The position numbers were made by a program, and so were the translations under genes. Below are positions 42,078 to 50,854 of a DNA stretch of 64,000 bases, one piece after another. The notes under the pieces are model-generated. The model searched no databases and had not been told where the DNA came from. It saw only the letters and a list, made by a program, of their open reading frames with translations. How positions within the stretch are numbered: position 1 is the stretch's first letter; every line of letters starts with the position of its first letter. Source of the DNA: Prevotellaceae bacterium (GTDB lineage Bacteria > Bacteroidota > Bacteroidia > Bacteroidales > UBA932); contig JAISLK010000037.1 of assembly GCA_031290935.1 (NCBI GenBank), positions 62,001 through 126,000 of the forward strand, read 5' to 3'.

Positions 42078-42320
42078 GGGTTGCAACAGCTGTTGCAAGT
42101 CCGTTGCATTTTTGCGACAGGGTTGCAACAAGTGTTGCAAGTCCGTCGCACTTTTGCGACAGGGTTGCAACAAGTGTTGCAAGTCCGTTGCACTTTTGCG
42201 ACAGGGTTGCAACAGTTGTTGCAAGTTCGTCACACTTTTACGACAGGGTTGCAACAGTTGTTGCAAGTCCGTCGCATTTTTGCGACAGGGTTGCAACAGT
42301 TGTTGCAACCCTGTCGCAAA
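42078..42320. repeat. 42-bp (2 x 21) palindromic tandem array C
   Basis: Five 42-bp units start at 42078, 42120, 42162, 42204 and 42246, followed by a terminal partial unit. Each unit joins two 21-bp halves that are each dyads: one around 'ttgcaacagttgttgcaa', the other around 'gtcgcatttttgcgac'. The right end (42279-42320) is a near-perfect 42-bp palindrome. The array fills the gap between the phosphoesterase gene and the galE promoter. Open frames crossing it are artefacts of the period. Confidence 0.92.
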
Positions 42321-42408
42321 TCTGAAGCCGGGAGGAAAGGCAATACTTTTTTTGCATGGAGGAGGTATGTGCGGGTATTATTTCGTCCCTGCTTTGGTCA
42401 TAAAATAG

Positions 42409-42416
42409 TATCTTTG
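42409..42416 (+). promoter_or_regulatory. Promoter -7 box of galE
   Basis: TATCTTTG followed by C, 19 bp before the galE ATG. Confidence 0.6.
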
Positions 42417-42435
42417 CATTATTAAAAAAAAATAT

Positions 42436-43467
42436 ATGTCAAAATCGATTATTCTTGTTACCGGCGGCACGGGGTACATTGGCTCGCATACCGTCGTAGC
42501 GTTACAGCAGGCGGGGTTTGAAGCCGTCATTATAGATAATTTGTCGAACTCCACCGCGGAGGTGGTCGACGGCATAGCGCGCATCACCGGCGCCCGCCCG
42601 CATTTTGAGCGGGTGGACTGTTGCGACCGGCATGCGGTGGCTGCGGTATTTGAGAAATACCCCGGCATTACGGCGGTTATTCATTTTGCCGCGTCCAAGG
42701 CGGTGGGCGAAAGCGTGGAGAAGCCTTTATTATATTACCGCAATAACCTGGTATCGCTGCTCAACGTGGTGGAAGAGATGCTGGCGCATGCCGTGTTATC
42801 TATTGTGTTTTCTTCGTCGTGCACGGTTTACGGCCAGCCCGCCGCGCTGCCGGTGACGGAAGATGCGCCGGTGCAGCCGGCGCTGTCGCCCTATGGCAAT
42901 ACGAAACAGATTTGCGAAGAGATTTTGCGGGATACCGCTGCTTCCTGCGCCTTGCAAGGCGTTTTGTTGCGTTACTTTAACCCGGTAGGCGCCCACCCGT
43001 CGGCGGAGATAGGCGAATGGCCGGTGGGCGTGCCGCAAAATTTAGTGCCGTTTATCACGCAAACGGCGGCAGGCGTCCGGAAAGAGCTAAGCGTTTTCGG
43101 CAATGACTACCATACGCCCGACGGCAGCTGTATCCGCGATTACATCAATGTGGTGGATTTGGCGCGCGCGCATGTGCAGGCCGTAAATTACCTGTTGGGC
43201 GGGAAAAATAAAACGGCGATGGACGTCTTTAATATCGGTACGGGCAAAGGGTTGTCGGTGCTGGAACTGGTTAGCGCTTTTCAAGAAGCTACGGGCGTAA
43301 AAATACCTTACAAAATTACCGGCCGCCGCGCCGGCGACATCGAGCAGGTATGGGCGAACCCCGGGAAAGCGCATGCCGTCCTGGGCTGGCATGCGCAGGA
43401 ATCTATTGAAGACACCCTGCGTTCCGCATGGAAATGGGAAAAGAAAGTCAGGGGAATTGAACAGTAG
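42436..43467 (+). CDS. galE: UDP-glucose 4-epimerase
   Basis: A 343-aa extended short-chain dehydrogenase. The NAD-binding motif is 'TGGTGYIGSHTVVAL', the catalytic serine lies in 'SSSCTVYG', and the YxxxK pair is in 'YGNTKQICEE'. It interconverts UDP-glucose and UDP-galactose for glycan synthesis and galactose use. It is transcribed alone from its own promoter and converges on the glycosyl-1-phosphate transferase gene. UDP-GlcNAc as an additional substrate is possible. Confidence 0.95.
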   Translation: MSKSIILVTGGTGYIGSHTVVALQQAGFEAVIIDNLSNSTAEVVDGIARITGARPHFERVDCCDRHAVAAVFEKYPGITAVIHFAASKAVGESVEKPLLYYRNNLVSLLNVVEEMLAHAVLSIVFSSSCTVYGQPAALPVTEDAPVQPALSPYGNTKQICEEILRDTAASCALQGVLLRYFNPVGAHPSAEIGEWPVGVPQNLVPFITQTAAGVRKELSVFGNDYHTPDGSCIRDYINVVDLARAHVQAVNYLLGGKNKTAMDVFNIGTGKGLSVLELVSAFQEATGVKIPYKITGRRAGDIEQVWANPGKAHAVLGWHAQESIEDTLRSAWKWEKKVRGIEQ

Positions 43468-43489
43468 AAAGTCATAAGTTGAAATCCGT

Positions 43490-44557
43490 TCACGCCTTAT
43501 TGGCGTGTTTCCGGATTAGCCGTCCGATATTGCGCTCCAGGATAAAATCAATGATAATACATATCCCGGCGCTTCCGGCAAGCACTATCCAGTCTTTAAA
43601 AAAATTGCTGGCGGCGAAAATACTTGCGGAAACAAGCATGTAGCCTGCGAGGATAATGCGCGCAGCGCCTGCATGCGTTCCCGTTACGTGCAGCAGCACA
43701 TGATGCAAATGTTGCTTGTCGGGAAGGAAAGGTGATTTCCGCTGCTTAAGCCGCAGGATGAATATACGGGTGGTATCGAAAACCGGTAATAATACCAGCG
43801 CCAGCCCGGCGCTGAATACGGCCGGGAATTTACAGGGCGCATCATCCGGCAAATTGCCGTTGACGGTAATAAAAGACAGCGTACTTGTCGCCAGGAGAAA
43901 CCCGACGACCAGCGAACCGGTGTCGCCCATGAAAATGGAAGCCGGCTGCCAGTTATAATATAAGAACCCGATGAGGGCGCCGATGATACAGGCCATGCGC
44001 AAGGCTTCCGTATTGTTGCCCGTAAAATAGAACCAAAAACCGAGGAACGAAAAAGCTATTGTAGCGATACTGGCTGCCAGCCCGTCGATGCCGTCGATTA
44101 AATTAAAGGCGTTGGTGATAAAAATAATGAACAATATGCTTACCGCATACCCCAACAGCTCCGGTATTTCATATATGCCGAACAAGCCATAGAAAGAATG
44201 GATATACATATTGCCGGCTATTACCACGATAATTGCCGCGATGATTTGTACAAATAATTTGTACACCGGGCGCAAGGGGTCTATGTCATCACGGATGCCG
44301 GCAAAGAACACAAGCGCAATAGCCGCCAGCTCAAACCGGCGGCTGCTAATGCTCTCGATGGGTATCCACAGTAGCATGGCAAACAGGAAGGCTGTGCAAA
44401 TAATAATCCCCCCCATCGACGGGACAAAGCCCTTGTGGATTTTCCGGTGCCCGCCTTCGTCAAGGACATGCCTGCGGCGCAGGAAACGCACCAGTAAGGG
44501 CATCATCAAAAAACTACATAATAAAGCAGTAATACCGGCGTAGAAGAATATACTCAT
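43490..44557 (-). CDS. WecA/MraY-type undecaprenyl-phosphate sugar-1-phosphate transferase
   Basis: A 355-aa integral membrane protein with about ten hydrophobic segments. Family motifs: 'DEGGHRKIHKGFVPSMGG' after the first helix, 'GIRDDIDPL', 'NAFNLIDGIDGLA' (catalytic aspartates) and 'MGDTGSLVVGF'. It transfers a UDP-activated HexNAc phosphate to undecaprenyl phosphate at the inner membrane. This starts O-antigen or exopolysaccharide synthesis. The motif set fits the WecA branch better than MraY. It lies 34 bp downstream of dnaE and may be co-transcribed with it. Confidence 0.88.
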   Translation of the reverse strand: MSIFFYAGITALLCSFLMMPLLVRFLRRRHVLDEGGHRKIHKGFVPSMGGIIICTAFLFAMLLWIPIESISSRRFELAAIALVFFAGIRDDIDPLRPVYKLFVQIIAAIIVVIAGNMYIHSFYGLFGIYEIPELLGYAVSILFIIFITNAFNLIDGIDGLAASIATIAFSFLGFWFYFTGNNTEALRMACIIGALIGFLYYNWQPASIFMGDTGSLVVGFLLATSTLSFITVNGNLPDDAPCKFPAVFSAGLALVLLPVFDTTRIFILRLKQRKSPFLPDKQHLHHVLLHVTGTHAGAARIILAGYMLVSASIFAASNFFKDWIVLAGSAGICIIIDFILERNIGRLIRKHANKA

Positions 44558-44591
44558 ATATTAATTTTTTGGCAAAAGTAAGAAAATATAG

Positions 44592-47500
44592 TTATATTTT
44601 TTTCGTCAACTGGAATTTTATATTTTCCGATTGCATGAAGTCTATAAATTCCGGCGTCAGCGCCACGCGAAACGAGCGCGACTGTAAGACTAATTTCAGG
44701 CAGTTTTTTTGTTCCGTCAATTTCAGTTGCAGGGCGATGTGCCCCCGGTTTTTTGAGATGGCTTCTTCCAGGCGTTTTATCAGCGATGCGGACAACTCTT
44801 CTACCGGCAATACCAGTTGGACGGTCTGTATCAATTCGTCGCACACGTGCGCCAGGTTATGGATAGCGCGTATTCTCAGTTCCCATTCCTCGGGGCGCTT
44901 ATCATCCCTTCCGCGAAAACGTTTTTGCAACTGGCAGCGCAGGAGCAACAGCTGGTCGACTTTAATCAATTTGGAAAAATTGTCGTAATCCTGCCCGTAT
45001 AGCGTCATTTCCCTGGCGCCGATATAATCTTCGATGGTGAAACGGATATAAGGTTTTTCCGTTTTTCTTGATCTGGCTTCTTCCACTTTGGTTACAATGC
45101 CTGCGAGCATAATGGATGTTTTCTGTATCTTTTCGTCCTTGTCGTTTTGCGCCCTGCTTAATAGCGCCGGGACGTCCTGCAATGTATGGGTAGTAAAATG
45201 CTCCAGCGCGAATTTGTGCACATCCAGCGGGTGCGCCGACAGGTAGATGCCGACTAATTCTTTTTCTTTTTTCAACGTTTCGGTAGCCAGCCATTCTTCC
45301 ACGCCGGTGGGGATTTTCGGCTTTTGTATCGCTACCTCATACGTGCCGCCGAACAGTGAATTGGTGTTTTGCTGTTTGTCGGCTTGCCGTTTGGAGGCAT
45401 AGCGCAGCAAGCTATCCAGGAAGATTTCATTTTGTTCGTTGGGCGATAGGAACTGGTAGCGCTTGATTTCTTTAAATTCATCGAACGCGCCGCCCAGCAC
45501 CAGGGCTTCCACCGTCCGGCGGTTGATGGTGGTTAGCGGCACGCGTTCTACAAAGTCGTAGATGTCTTTGAAAGGCCCGTGCGCTATCCGTTCGCTGACG
45601 ATGGCGTCGATGGCGGCCGCTCCCACGTTTTTAATAGCCGCCATGCAGAAGCGGATATTTCCCGCTTCATTAACGGTAAACTTCCGGTTACTTTCATTGA
45701 TAGCCGGCCCCAGCACGGCGATGCCCATCCGCCGGCACTCGTTCATCAGTTTGGTAATTTCGTCGATATTGTCCAGGTTGCGGCTCAGCACGGCGGCCAT
45801 GTATTCCGCCGGATAGTTGGCTTTCAGGTAGGCGGTCTGGTAGCCCAGCAAAGCGTAACAGGTGGAGTGCGATTTATTGAAAGCGTATTCGGCAAACGAT
45901 TCCCAGTCGCTCCATATCTTGGCGCAAATTTCTTCGGAGTGGCCGTTTTTTACCGCGCCGGCAATAAAATCGTTTTTCATTTTCGCCAGGGTCTTTTTTT
46001 GCTTTTTCCCCATGGCTTTTCGCAAGGTGTCCGCTTGCCCGCCCGTGAAGCCCGCCAGTTTTTGCGACAGTAACATGACCTGTTCCTGATACACGGTAAT
46101 GCCGTAGGTGTCGCTCAAAAACTCTTCCATTTCGGGCAGGTCGTATTTTATTTTCTCGCGCCCATGCTTCCGCTGGACAAAATTGGAAATATAATTCATC
46201 GGGCCCGGGCGGTAGAGCGCGTTCATGGCAATCAGGTCTTCAAAACGGGTGGGTTCGAGATCCTGCAGGTGTTTCCGCATGCCGTCCGATTCAAACTGGA
46301 ATGTAGCGACGGTATTCCCGCGGCTGAACAGTTCATAGGTTTTTTTATCATCCAGCGAAATGGAGGCCAAATCTATTTCAATGCCGCGGGAAAGTTTGAT
46401 GTTTTCAATGGCGTCGCGCAGAATCGACAGGGTCTTTAATCCGAGGAAATCCATTTTCAGCATGCCTACTTCTTCGATGCACGACCCTTCGTATTGCGAT
46501 ACCCACATGTCTTCGCCGGTGTCTTTGTCTTTGGCGGCGGAAATGGGAATGTGCTCCATCAAATTATCCCGCCCGATAATAATGGCGCAGGCATGCACCC
46601 CGGTATTGCGGATAGAGCCTTCGAGTTGTTTGGCAAACTTGAAAGTGTTTTGCAGCAGCGGGTCTTCCGATTGCAATTCCTGTTTAAGTTCGGGGATATG
46701 GTCGAGGCAATTTTTCAAGTTAATCGGCAAGTTCTGTTCTTCTTTTTCTTCGTTGCCGTCTTCGTCTTTTTTAACAACCGTTTCTTTTTTATCCCAGCGC
46801 ATGGGTATCAGTTTGGCCAGCGTATCGGATTTATCCAGCGGCAACTTTTGCACGCGCGCTACATCGCGGATAGCCGACTTGGTAGCCATCGTCCCGAACG
46901 TGATGACATGCGATACATGGTCTTTACCGTATTTATCCTCTACATATTTTAATACTTTTGCACGCCCGTCGTCGTCGAAATCAATATCAATATCGGGCAG
47001 GGAAATGCGGTCGGGATTGAGGAAACGCTCAAACAGCAAATTATATTTCAACGGGTCAATATCGGTAATCCGCAAACAGTAGGCCACTACCGAACCGGCC
47101 GCCGAGCCGCGCCCGGGGCCTACCCACACGTCCATTTTACGCGCTGCGGCAATAAAATCCTGCACAATCAAAAAGTAATCGGGATACCCCATTTTCTTTA
47201 TTGTCGCCAGCTCAAAATCAATCCGCGCTTTTATTTCCTCCGTCAGTTCTTTGTAGCGTTGCGCCGCGCCTTCATACGCCAGGCTCCGCAGGTATTCGTT
47301 GGAGTCCGCGAAATCCCCGGGGATGGGGAAATACGGCATTATCGGCCGGTTGTTGATACTGTAGCGTTCTATTTTTTCCGCTACTTCCAACGTATTGGTC
47401 AACGCTTCGGGAAGGTCGGAAAACAGTTGCGCCATTTCCGCATGCGTTTTCATCCATTCCTGTTTGGTATAGCGCAGGCGTTTTACATCGTCCAGCCCGG

Positions 47501-48215
47501 CGCCGGTATTCAGGCAAATCAGGCGGTCGTGCGCTTCAGCGTCGTCGGCGTTTTCAAAGTGGACGTCGTTGGTGGCAATAATTTTAATCCGGTATTTTTG
47601 CGCGAATGCCAGCAGGTGTTCCGCCACGGCTTTTTGCATCGGGTAAACCTGCCGGTCTGCCAGCGGGTCTTGCGTTTCGTGGCGTTGCAATTCGAGATAG
47701 TAATCATCGCCGAATAAATTTTTATACCACACAATGGTTTTTTCCGCCTCTTCCAAATTCCCGTGCAGGATAGCGCGCGGCGCTTCGCCCGCCAGGCAGG
47801 CCGAACAGGCAATCAATCCTTCGTGGTATTTTTCCAGCAGTTCGTGGTCGATGCGTGGCTTGTAATAAAACCCTTCGATATAGGCAAGGGAAACCAGCTT
47901 GACCAGGTTATGGTAGCCGGTTTTATTTTTGGCTAACAGCACAAGGTGGTTGCTGCTTTGGTCTTCTTTGCCGCGCCGCGAGAAGCGGCCTTCGGCTGAT
48001 ACATACACTTCGCATCCGACAATCGGTTTTATTTCCGGGAATTTTTTTTCTGCTACATCCAAAAATTCTTTTATGCCGAACATATTGCCATGGTCGGTGA
48101 TAGCTAACGCCGGCTGCCCGTCTTCCCTGGCTTTTCGGAAAAGCCCGTCAATCGTGGACATCCCGTCTAAAATAGAGTATTGCGTGTGGACGTGTAAGTG
48201 TACAAATGGTACCAT
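44592..48215 (-). CDS. dnaE: DNA polymerase III subunit alpha
   Basis: A 1207-aa protein. The PHP domain is at the N-terminus ('HLHVHTQYSILDG', 'ITDHGNMFG'). The polymerase active site carries 'PDIDIDFDDDGR' and 'GPGRGSAAGSVVAYCL'. Fingers, the helix-hairpin-helix region and a C-terminal OB-fold ('MLAGIVTKVEEARSRKTEKP') follow. It is the replicative polymerase, and the length and lack of an inserted exonuclease domain mark it as DnaE, not PolC. It has its own promoter at 48249-48256. Confidence 0.98.
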   Translation of the reverse strand: MVPFVHLHVHTQYSILDGMSTIDGLFRKAREDGQPALAITDHGNMFGIKEFLDVAEKKFPEIKPIVGCEVYVSAEGRFSRRGKEDQSSNHLVLLAKNKTGYHNLVKLVSLAYIEGFYYKPRIDHELLEKYHEGLIACSACLAGEAPRAILHGNLEEAEKTIVWYKNLFGDDYYLELQRHETQDPLADRQVYPMQKAVAEHLLAFAQKYRIKIIATNDVHFENADDAEAHDRLICLNTGAGLDDVKRLRYTKQEWMKTHAEMAQLFSDLPEALTNTLEVAEKIERYSINNRPIMPYFPIPGDFADSNEYLRSLAYEGAAQRYKELTEEIKARIDFELATIKKMGYPDYFLIVQDFIAAARKMDVWVGPGRGSAAGSVVAYCLRITDIDPLKYNLLFERFLNPDRISLPDIDIDFDDDGRAKVLKYVEDKYGKDHVSHVITFGTMATKSAIRDVARVQKLPLDKSDTLAKLIPMRWDKKETVVKKDEDGNEEKEEQNLPINLKNCLDHIPELKQELQSEDPLLQNTFKFAKQLEGSIRNTGVHACAIIIGRDNLMEHIPISAAKDKDTGEDMWVSQYEGSCIEEVGMLKMDFLGLKTLSILRDAIENIKLSRGIEIDLASISLDDKKTYELFSRGNTVATFQFESDGMRKHLQDLEPTRFEDLIAMNALYRPGPMNYISNFVQRKHGREKIKYDLPEMEEFLSDTYGITVYQEQVMLLSQKLAGFTGGQADTLRKAMGKKQKKTLAKMKNDFIAGAVKNGHSEEICAKIWSDWESFAEYAFNKSHSTCYALLGYQTAYLKANYPAEYMAAVLSRNLDNIDEITKLMNECRRMGIAVLGPAINESNRKFTVNEAGNIRFCMAAIKNVGAAAIDAIVSERIAHGPFKDIYDFVERVPLTTINRRTVEALVLGGAFDEFKEIKRYQFLSPNEQNEIFLDSLLRYASKRQADKQQNTNSLFGGTYEVAIQKPKIPTGVEEWLATETLKKEKELVGIYLSAHPLDVHKFALEHFTTHTLQDVPALLSRAQNDKDEKIQKTSIMLAGIVTKVEEARSRKTEKPYIRFTIEDYIGAREMTLYGQDYDNFSKLIKVDQLLLLRCQLQKRFRGRDDKRPEEWELRIRAIHNLAHVCDELIQTVQLVLPVEELSASLIKRLEEAISKNRGHIALQLKLTEQKNCLKLVLQSRSFRVALTPEFIDFMQSENIKFQLTKKI

Positions 48216-48248
48216 AAATTAAAATGGAAAAGGATATTTTTTCGTTTG

Positions 48249-48256
48249 CAAAGATA
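48249..48256 (-). promoter_or_regulatory. Promoter -7 box of dnaE
   Basis: TATCTTTG on the minus strand, 33 bp before the dnaE start. A perfect 26-bp palindrome lies just upstream of it (48280-48305). Confidence 0.65.
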
Positions 48257-48279
48257 CAATATTTATTTACGGATTTACG

Positions 48280-48305
48280 GATTTGGGCTGGCGCCAGCCC
48301 AAATC
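48280..48305. repeat. Perfect 26-bp palindrome upstream of dnaE
   Basis: The arm 'gatttgggctggc' meets its exact complement at a GGCGCC-centred axis. It lies between the deformylase gene stop and the dnaE promoter. It has no T tract, so it is either a rho-independent-like hairpin of poor quality or a protein-binding site. Confidence 0.8.
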
Positions 48306-48311
48306 ATCCCA

Positions 48312-48920
48312 TCATTCGCACAACTTATCAATAAACAGTATGCCGCGCGTATGGTCGTATTCATGCTGGAAAATCACCGCCGTGAACGTATCCGGGCGGC
48401 TGTAGCCTTCCAGCCGTTCGCGGAACAGTTCGCCGCGCTCGTTATAATACTCCACTTCCACCCAGGGATAGCGGATGGAATTGCCGCTGATACCGGGAAT
48501 GGACAGGCACCCGTCGCGCACGAAACACACCGTTGTATCCGGGCGGCGGGTTATTTTGGGGTTGATAGCCGTGACAACCGGCTCGCCCGGCGCATCCAGC
48601 CGCATAAACAGGAAAATATTTTTCAACACCCCTACCTGCGGCGCGGCAATACCCACGCCGTTCTCCGCGGCCAGCGTGGTTTTCAGGCGTGCAATCAATA
48701 AGGCCAGCGTGGAATCATTGGCGAAATTTTCCACATCGCTGCAAGGCGTCCGGAGTATCGCAGCATCGTGCGTATCGGTTATTTTCAACACCCTGAAAGG
48801 CGTTTGCGCCGTCCCTTCGGCAACCAGCGCCTGTTCTTCTGCGGAAAATACCGCCGGGCGGCCGCAGGAAAGCGCCAGGGCGCCCGTTATGCCGCATAAT
48901 AGTAATAATACTTTTTTCAT
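48312..48920 (-). CDS. Peptide-deformylase-family lipoprotein (exported)
   Basis: The start was set at 'MKKVLLLLCGITGALALSCG' (202 aa), eight codons into the track ORF. All three deformylase motifs are present: 'GVGIAAPQVG', 'DGCLSIPG' (D replaces the usual E of EGCLS) and 'QHEYDH' (metal site HExxH). Unlike cytoplasmic Def it begins with a lipoprotein-type signal with a cysteine at about residue 19. If this signal works, the enzyme is outside the cytoplasm and cannot process nascent chains. A housekeeping Def would then be expected elsewhere. The role is unknown. Confidence 0.85.
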   Translation of the reverse strand: MKKVLLLLCGITGALALSCGRPAVFSAEEQALVAEGTAQTPFRVLKITDTHDAAILRTPCSDVENFANDSTLALLIARLKTTLAAENGVGIAAPQVGVLKNIFLFMRLDAPGEPVVTAINPKITRRPDTTVCFVRDGCLSIPGISGNSIRYPWVEVEYYNERGELFRERLEGYSRPDTFTAVIFQHEYDHTRGILFIDKLCE

Positions 48921-48944
48921 AGTTGGTAAATTTAACGGCCGCAA

Positions 48945-49205
48945 GTTACAAAAAATATATGGCGCCCGCCAATTCCCGCCTCACGCCGGGTACAATCCAA
49001 CTTATCGCGCGTCCTGAGTCGCTGAAACAACCCCCGGACAATCATTAACCGTAAATCCGGCTACTTAAAGGCAGGACAAGAATGGCTACGCACTAAACGC
49101 CTCCAAGCCACCCGGAATAAAGATTTCCTTATCCGGTCGCTTAAAATGTACATGCGCTTACCCTGGAAAAAGTGATTATTTTTTGCGTATATAAAATTTA
49201 GTTAT
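48945..49205. other. Intergenic region with nothing recognisable
   Basis: About 260 bp between the deformylase-like gene and the tRNA-Ile promoter. No ORF, tRNA, repeat or promoter box was found in it apart from the tRNA promoter at its right edge. Confidence 0.5.
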
Positions 49206-49213
49206 TAACTTTG
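49206..49213 (+). promoter_or_regulatory. Promoter -7 box of tRNA-Ile
   Basis: TAACTTTG followed by C, 35 bp before the mature tRNA 5' end. Confidence 0.6.
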
Positions 49214-49248
49214 CATCCCTTTTTAAAGAAGGATGTTTTAGGAAACAC

Positions 49249-49322
49249 AGTCTCGTAGCTCAGTTGGTTAGAGCACTACACTGATAATGTAGGGGTCCGC
49301 GGTTCAACTCCGCGCGAGACTA
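49249..49322 (+). tRNA. tRNA-Ile (GAT anticodon)
   Basis: Cloverleaf of 74 nt with acceptor AGTCTCG/CGAGACT, anticodon loop 'CTGATAA' and T arm CCGCG/CGCGC-like pairing around 'TTCAACT'. CCA is not encoded. It stands alone with its own promoter and terminator, not inside an rRNA operon. Confidence 0.95.
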
Positions 49323-49334
49323 CAAAAGCTACTG

Positions 49335-49372
49335 CCAGGCGATTTTGAATAAAATCGCCTGGTTCTTTTTAA
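49335..49372 (+). terminator. Terminator of tRNA-Ile
   Basis: Perfect 12-bp stem ccaggcgatttt / aaaatcgcctgg with a gaat loop, followed by TTCTTTTT. Confidence 0.85.
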
Positions 49373-49448
49373 TTAAAAACCAACCTTTAAAAAGAAAGGA
49401 CATTTTGGTGCAATGCTAATTGTTTTTTGCTGTTCTTAAAAAACTTTC

Positions 49449-49456
49449 TATCTTTG
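49449..49456 (+). promoter_or_regulatory. Promoter -7 box upstream of the 49.6 kb lipoprotein gene
   Basis: TATCTTTG followed by C. The next possible coding start is 21 bp downstream (small ORF at 49477); the lipoprotein ATG is at 49631. Confidence 0.6.
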
Positions 49457-49476
49457 CACCCGGAAATCAAAACAAA

Positions 49477-49626
49477 ATGGCAGGCCTCTTAAACACATCC
49501 CCGACACAGCTGGAAAAATTATCAAATTATACCTGTATATACCCTGACCCTGTCGCACCTGTCCCGGGACTTTCGGGAGTATGTTCCGGAACTTATAGTA
49601 ATAAAAACCGAAAACAAATAATTTAA
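49477..49626 (+). CDS. Possible small protein or leader peptide (49 aa)
   Basis: An ATG 21 bp after a good promoter box opens a 49-codon frame ('MAGLLNTSPTQLEKLSNYTC') that ends 4 bp before the next gene's start. The position suggests a leader ORF translated with the lipoprotein gene. No family is recognised, the Pro/Val/Gly-rich middle is low complexity and no clear ribosome-binding site is seen. It may simply be a long 5' UTR. Confidence 0.3.
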   Translation: MAGLLNTSPTQLEKLSNYTCIYPDPVAPVPGLSGVCSGTYSNKNRKQII

Positions 49627-49630
49627 GCAA

Positions 49631-50782
49631 ATGAAGCTGTTCAATAGCATAAGTACAGTGATTATAGCCGGCGTATTGCTGGTTGCCTGCAAAAGTACCG
49701 GACAGAAAGCCTTGTCGCAAGGCGATTACTACACCGCCTGCTTGCAGGCGATTAACAAACTGCGTTCCTCTCCGGACAATGCAAAAGCCGCCGGCGCTCT
49801 GGAGCAGGCTTATCCGTTGGCTGTGGATTATACGCAACGGGAAGTGGAACGGCTAATGGCTTCACCGTCGAATAATAGCCGCTTTCGGGCGATTTTTAAC
49901 CTGTACCTCCATATGAACAATATTGCGGTTCAATTGTCCCAATGCCCGGCTGCCTTGCGGATTATTCCCCATGCCGATTACTATAATTCGCAGTTGGAAT
50001 CGGCGCGGAACATGGCGGCGGAAGAAAGCTACCAGGCTGCCGAAAATTACCTCCGCCAGGGTACGCGCCCAGCGGCCAAACAGGCTTACCTGCAATACCG
50101 GCAGGTAAACAGCATTATCCCCGGCTACAAGGATGTTGCCGACAAGTTGCAGGAAGCAAAATGGGATGCTACATTGAAAGTGGTACTGGAACAAATACCC
50201 GTAGAAGGGCAATATAAAATAAGCGCTGATTTTTTCCAGGCTAAAGTATTCGAATATTTTTCTACCGGTATCCGGAATGAATTTATACGTGTTTTTTCGC
50301 CGGAAGAAGCCGAAAACACTCAGCTGCAACCCGACCAACTCATCCGTTTGCGCTTTTTGGATTTTACAGTGGGGCAACTGCACGAAAGCAAACACACACG
50401 CGAAGTAACACGCGACAGCGTAGCTACGGGCACCTATAAAGACGCGAAAGGCGAGGAGCATACCGTTTACGGAACGGTTAAGGCGACGCTGACCGCCCAT
50501 ACCGTTGAATTATCGTCCGGCGGGATATTGGAAGCCGCTATTATCAATTATGCGACGAAGTCCGTGTTATCGCAACAACGCTTTCCCGGCGCCTATGTAT
50601 GGAGCGACTCATGGGCTTCGTTCAACGGCGACGAACGGGCGTTAAGCCGAAAAGAGCTGGACATGTGTAAACGCAGCAAACCCTCGCCGCCGCCACCGCC
50701 GCAAGAGCTGTTTATCCAGTTTACCGTACCGATTTATGCGGACTTGTCCCGGTTTATTCAAAATTATTACAGGAATTACTGA
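49631..50782 (+). CDS. Lipoprotein of unknown function
   Basis: A 383-aa protein with lipobox 'VIIAGVLLVACKSTGQ'. Residues 25-190 look alpha-helical and TPR-like ('QGDYYTACLQAINKLRSSPD', 'AENYLRQGTRPAAKQAYLQY'). The C-terminal half looks beta-rich and contains 'THEV'-like polar strands, a proline run 'PSPPPPPQ' and a final helix. Similar-looking lipoproteins occur singly in many Bacteroidales, but I know no assigned function. It is a surface or periplasmic lipoprotein by its signal only. Confidence 0.8.
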   Translation: MKLFNSISTVIIAGVLLVACKSTGQKALSQGDYYTACLQAINKLRSSPDNAKAAGALEQAYPLAVDYTQREVERLMASPSNNSRFRAIFNLYLHMNNIAVQLSQCPAALRIIPHADYYNSQLESARNMAAEESYQAAENYLRQGTRPAAKQAYLQYRQVNSIIPGYKDVADKLQEAKWDATLKVVLEQIPVEGQYKISADFFQAKVFEYFSTGIRNEFIRVFSPEEAENTQLQPDQLIRLRFLDFTVGQLHESKHTREVTRDSVATGTYKDAKGEEHTVYGTVKATLTAHTVELSSGGILEAAIINYATKSVLSQQRFPGAYVWSDSWASFNGDERALSRKELDMCKRSKPSPPPPPQELFIQFTVPIYADLSRFIQNYYRNY

Positions 50783-50824
50783 CGCCGGGCTTTAGTCATA
50801 AAACCGGCTTCCAAAAAAAAATTG

Positions 50825-50832
50825 TATATTTG
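50825..50832 (+). promoter_or_regulatory. Promoter -7 box of the thioredoxin-like gene
   Basis: TATATTTG followed by C, 22 bp before the ATG at 50855. Confidence 0.6.
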
Positions 50833-50854
50833 CCTATTCTTAAAGAGGAAAAAC

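Noticed and set aside
42054-42425. Array C as a CRISPR array or as coding sequence
   Set aside because: The units are contiguous without unique spacers and no cas genes are present. Three or more frames are open on both strands because of the 42-bp period.
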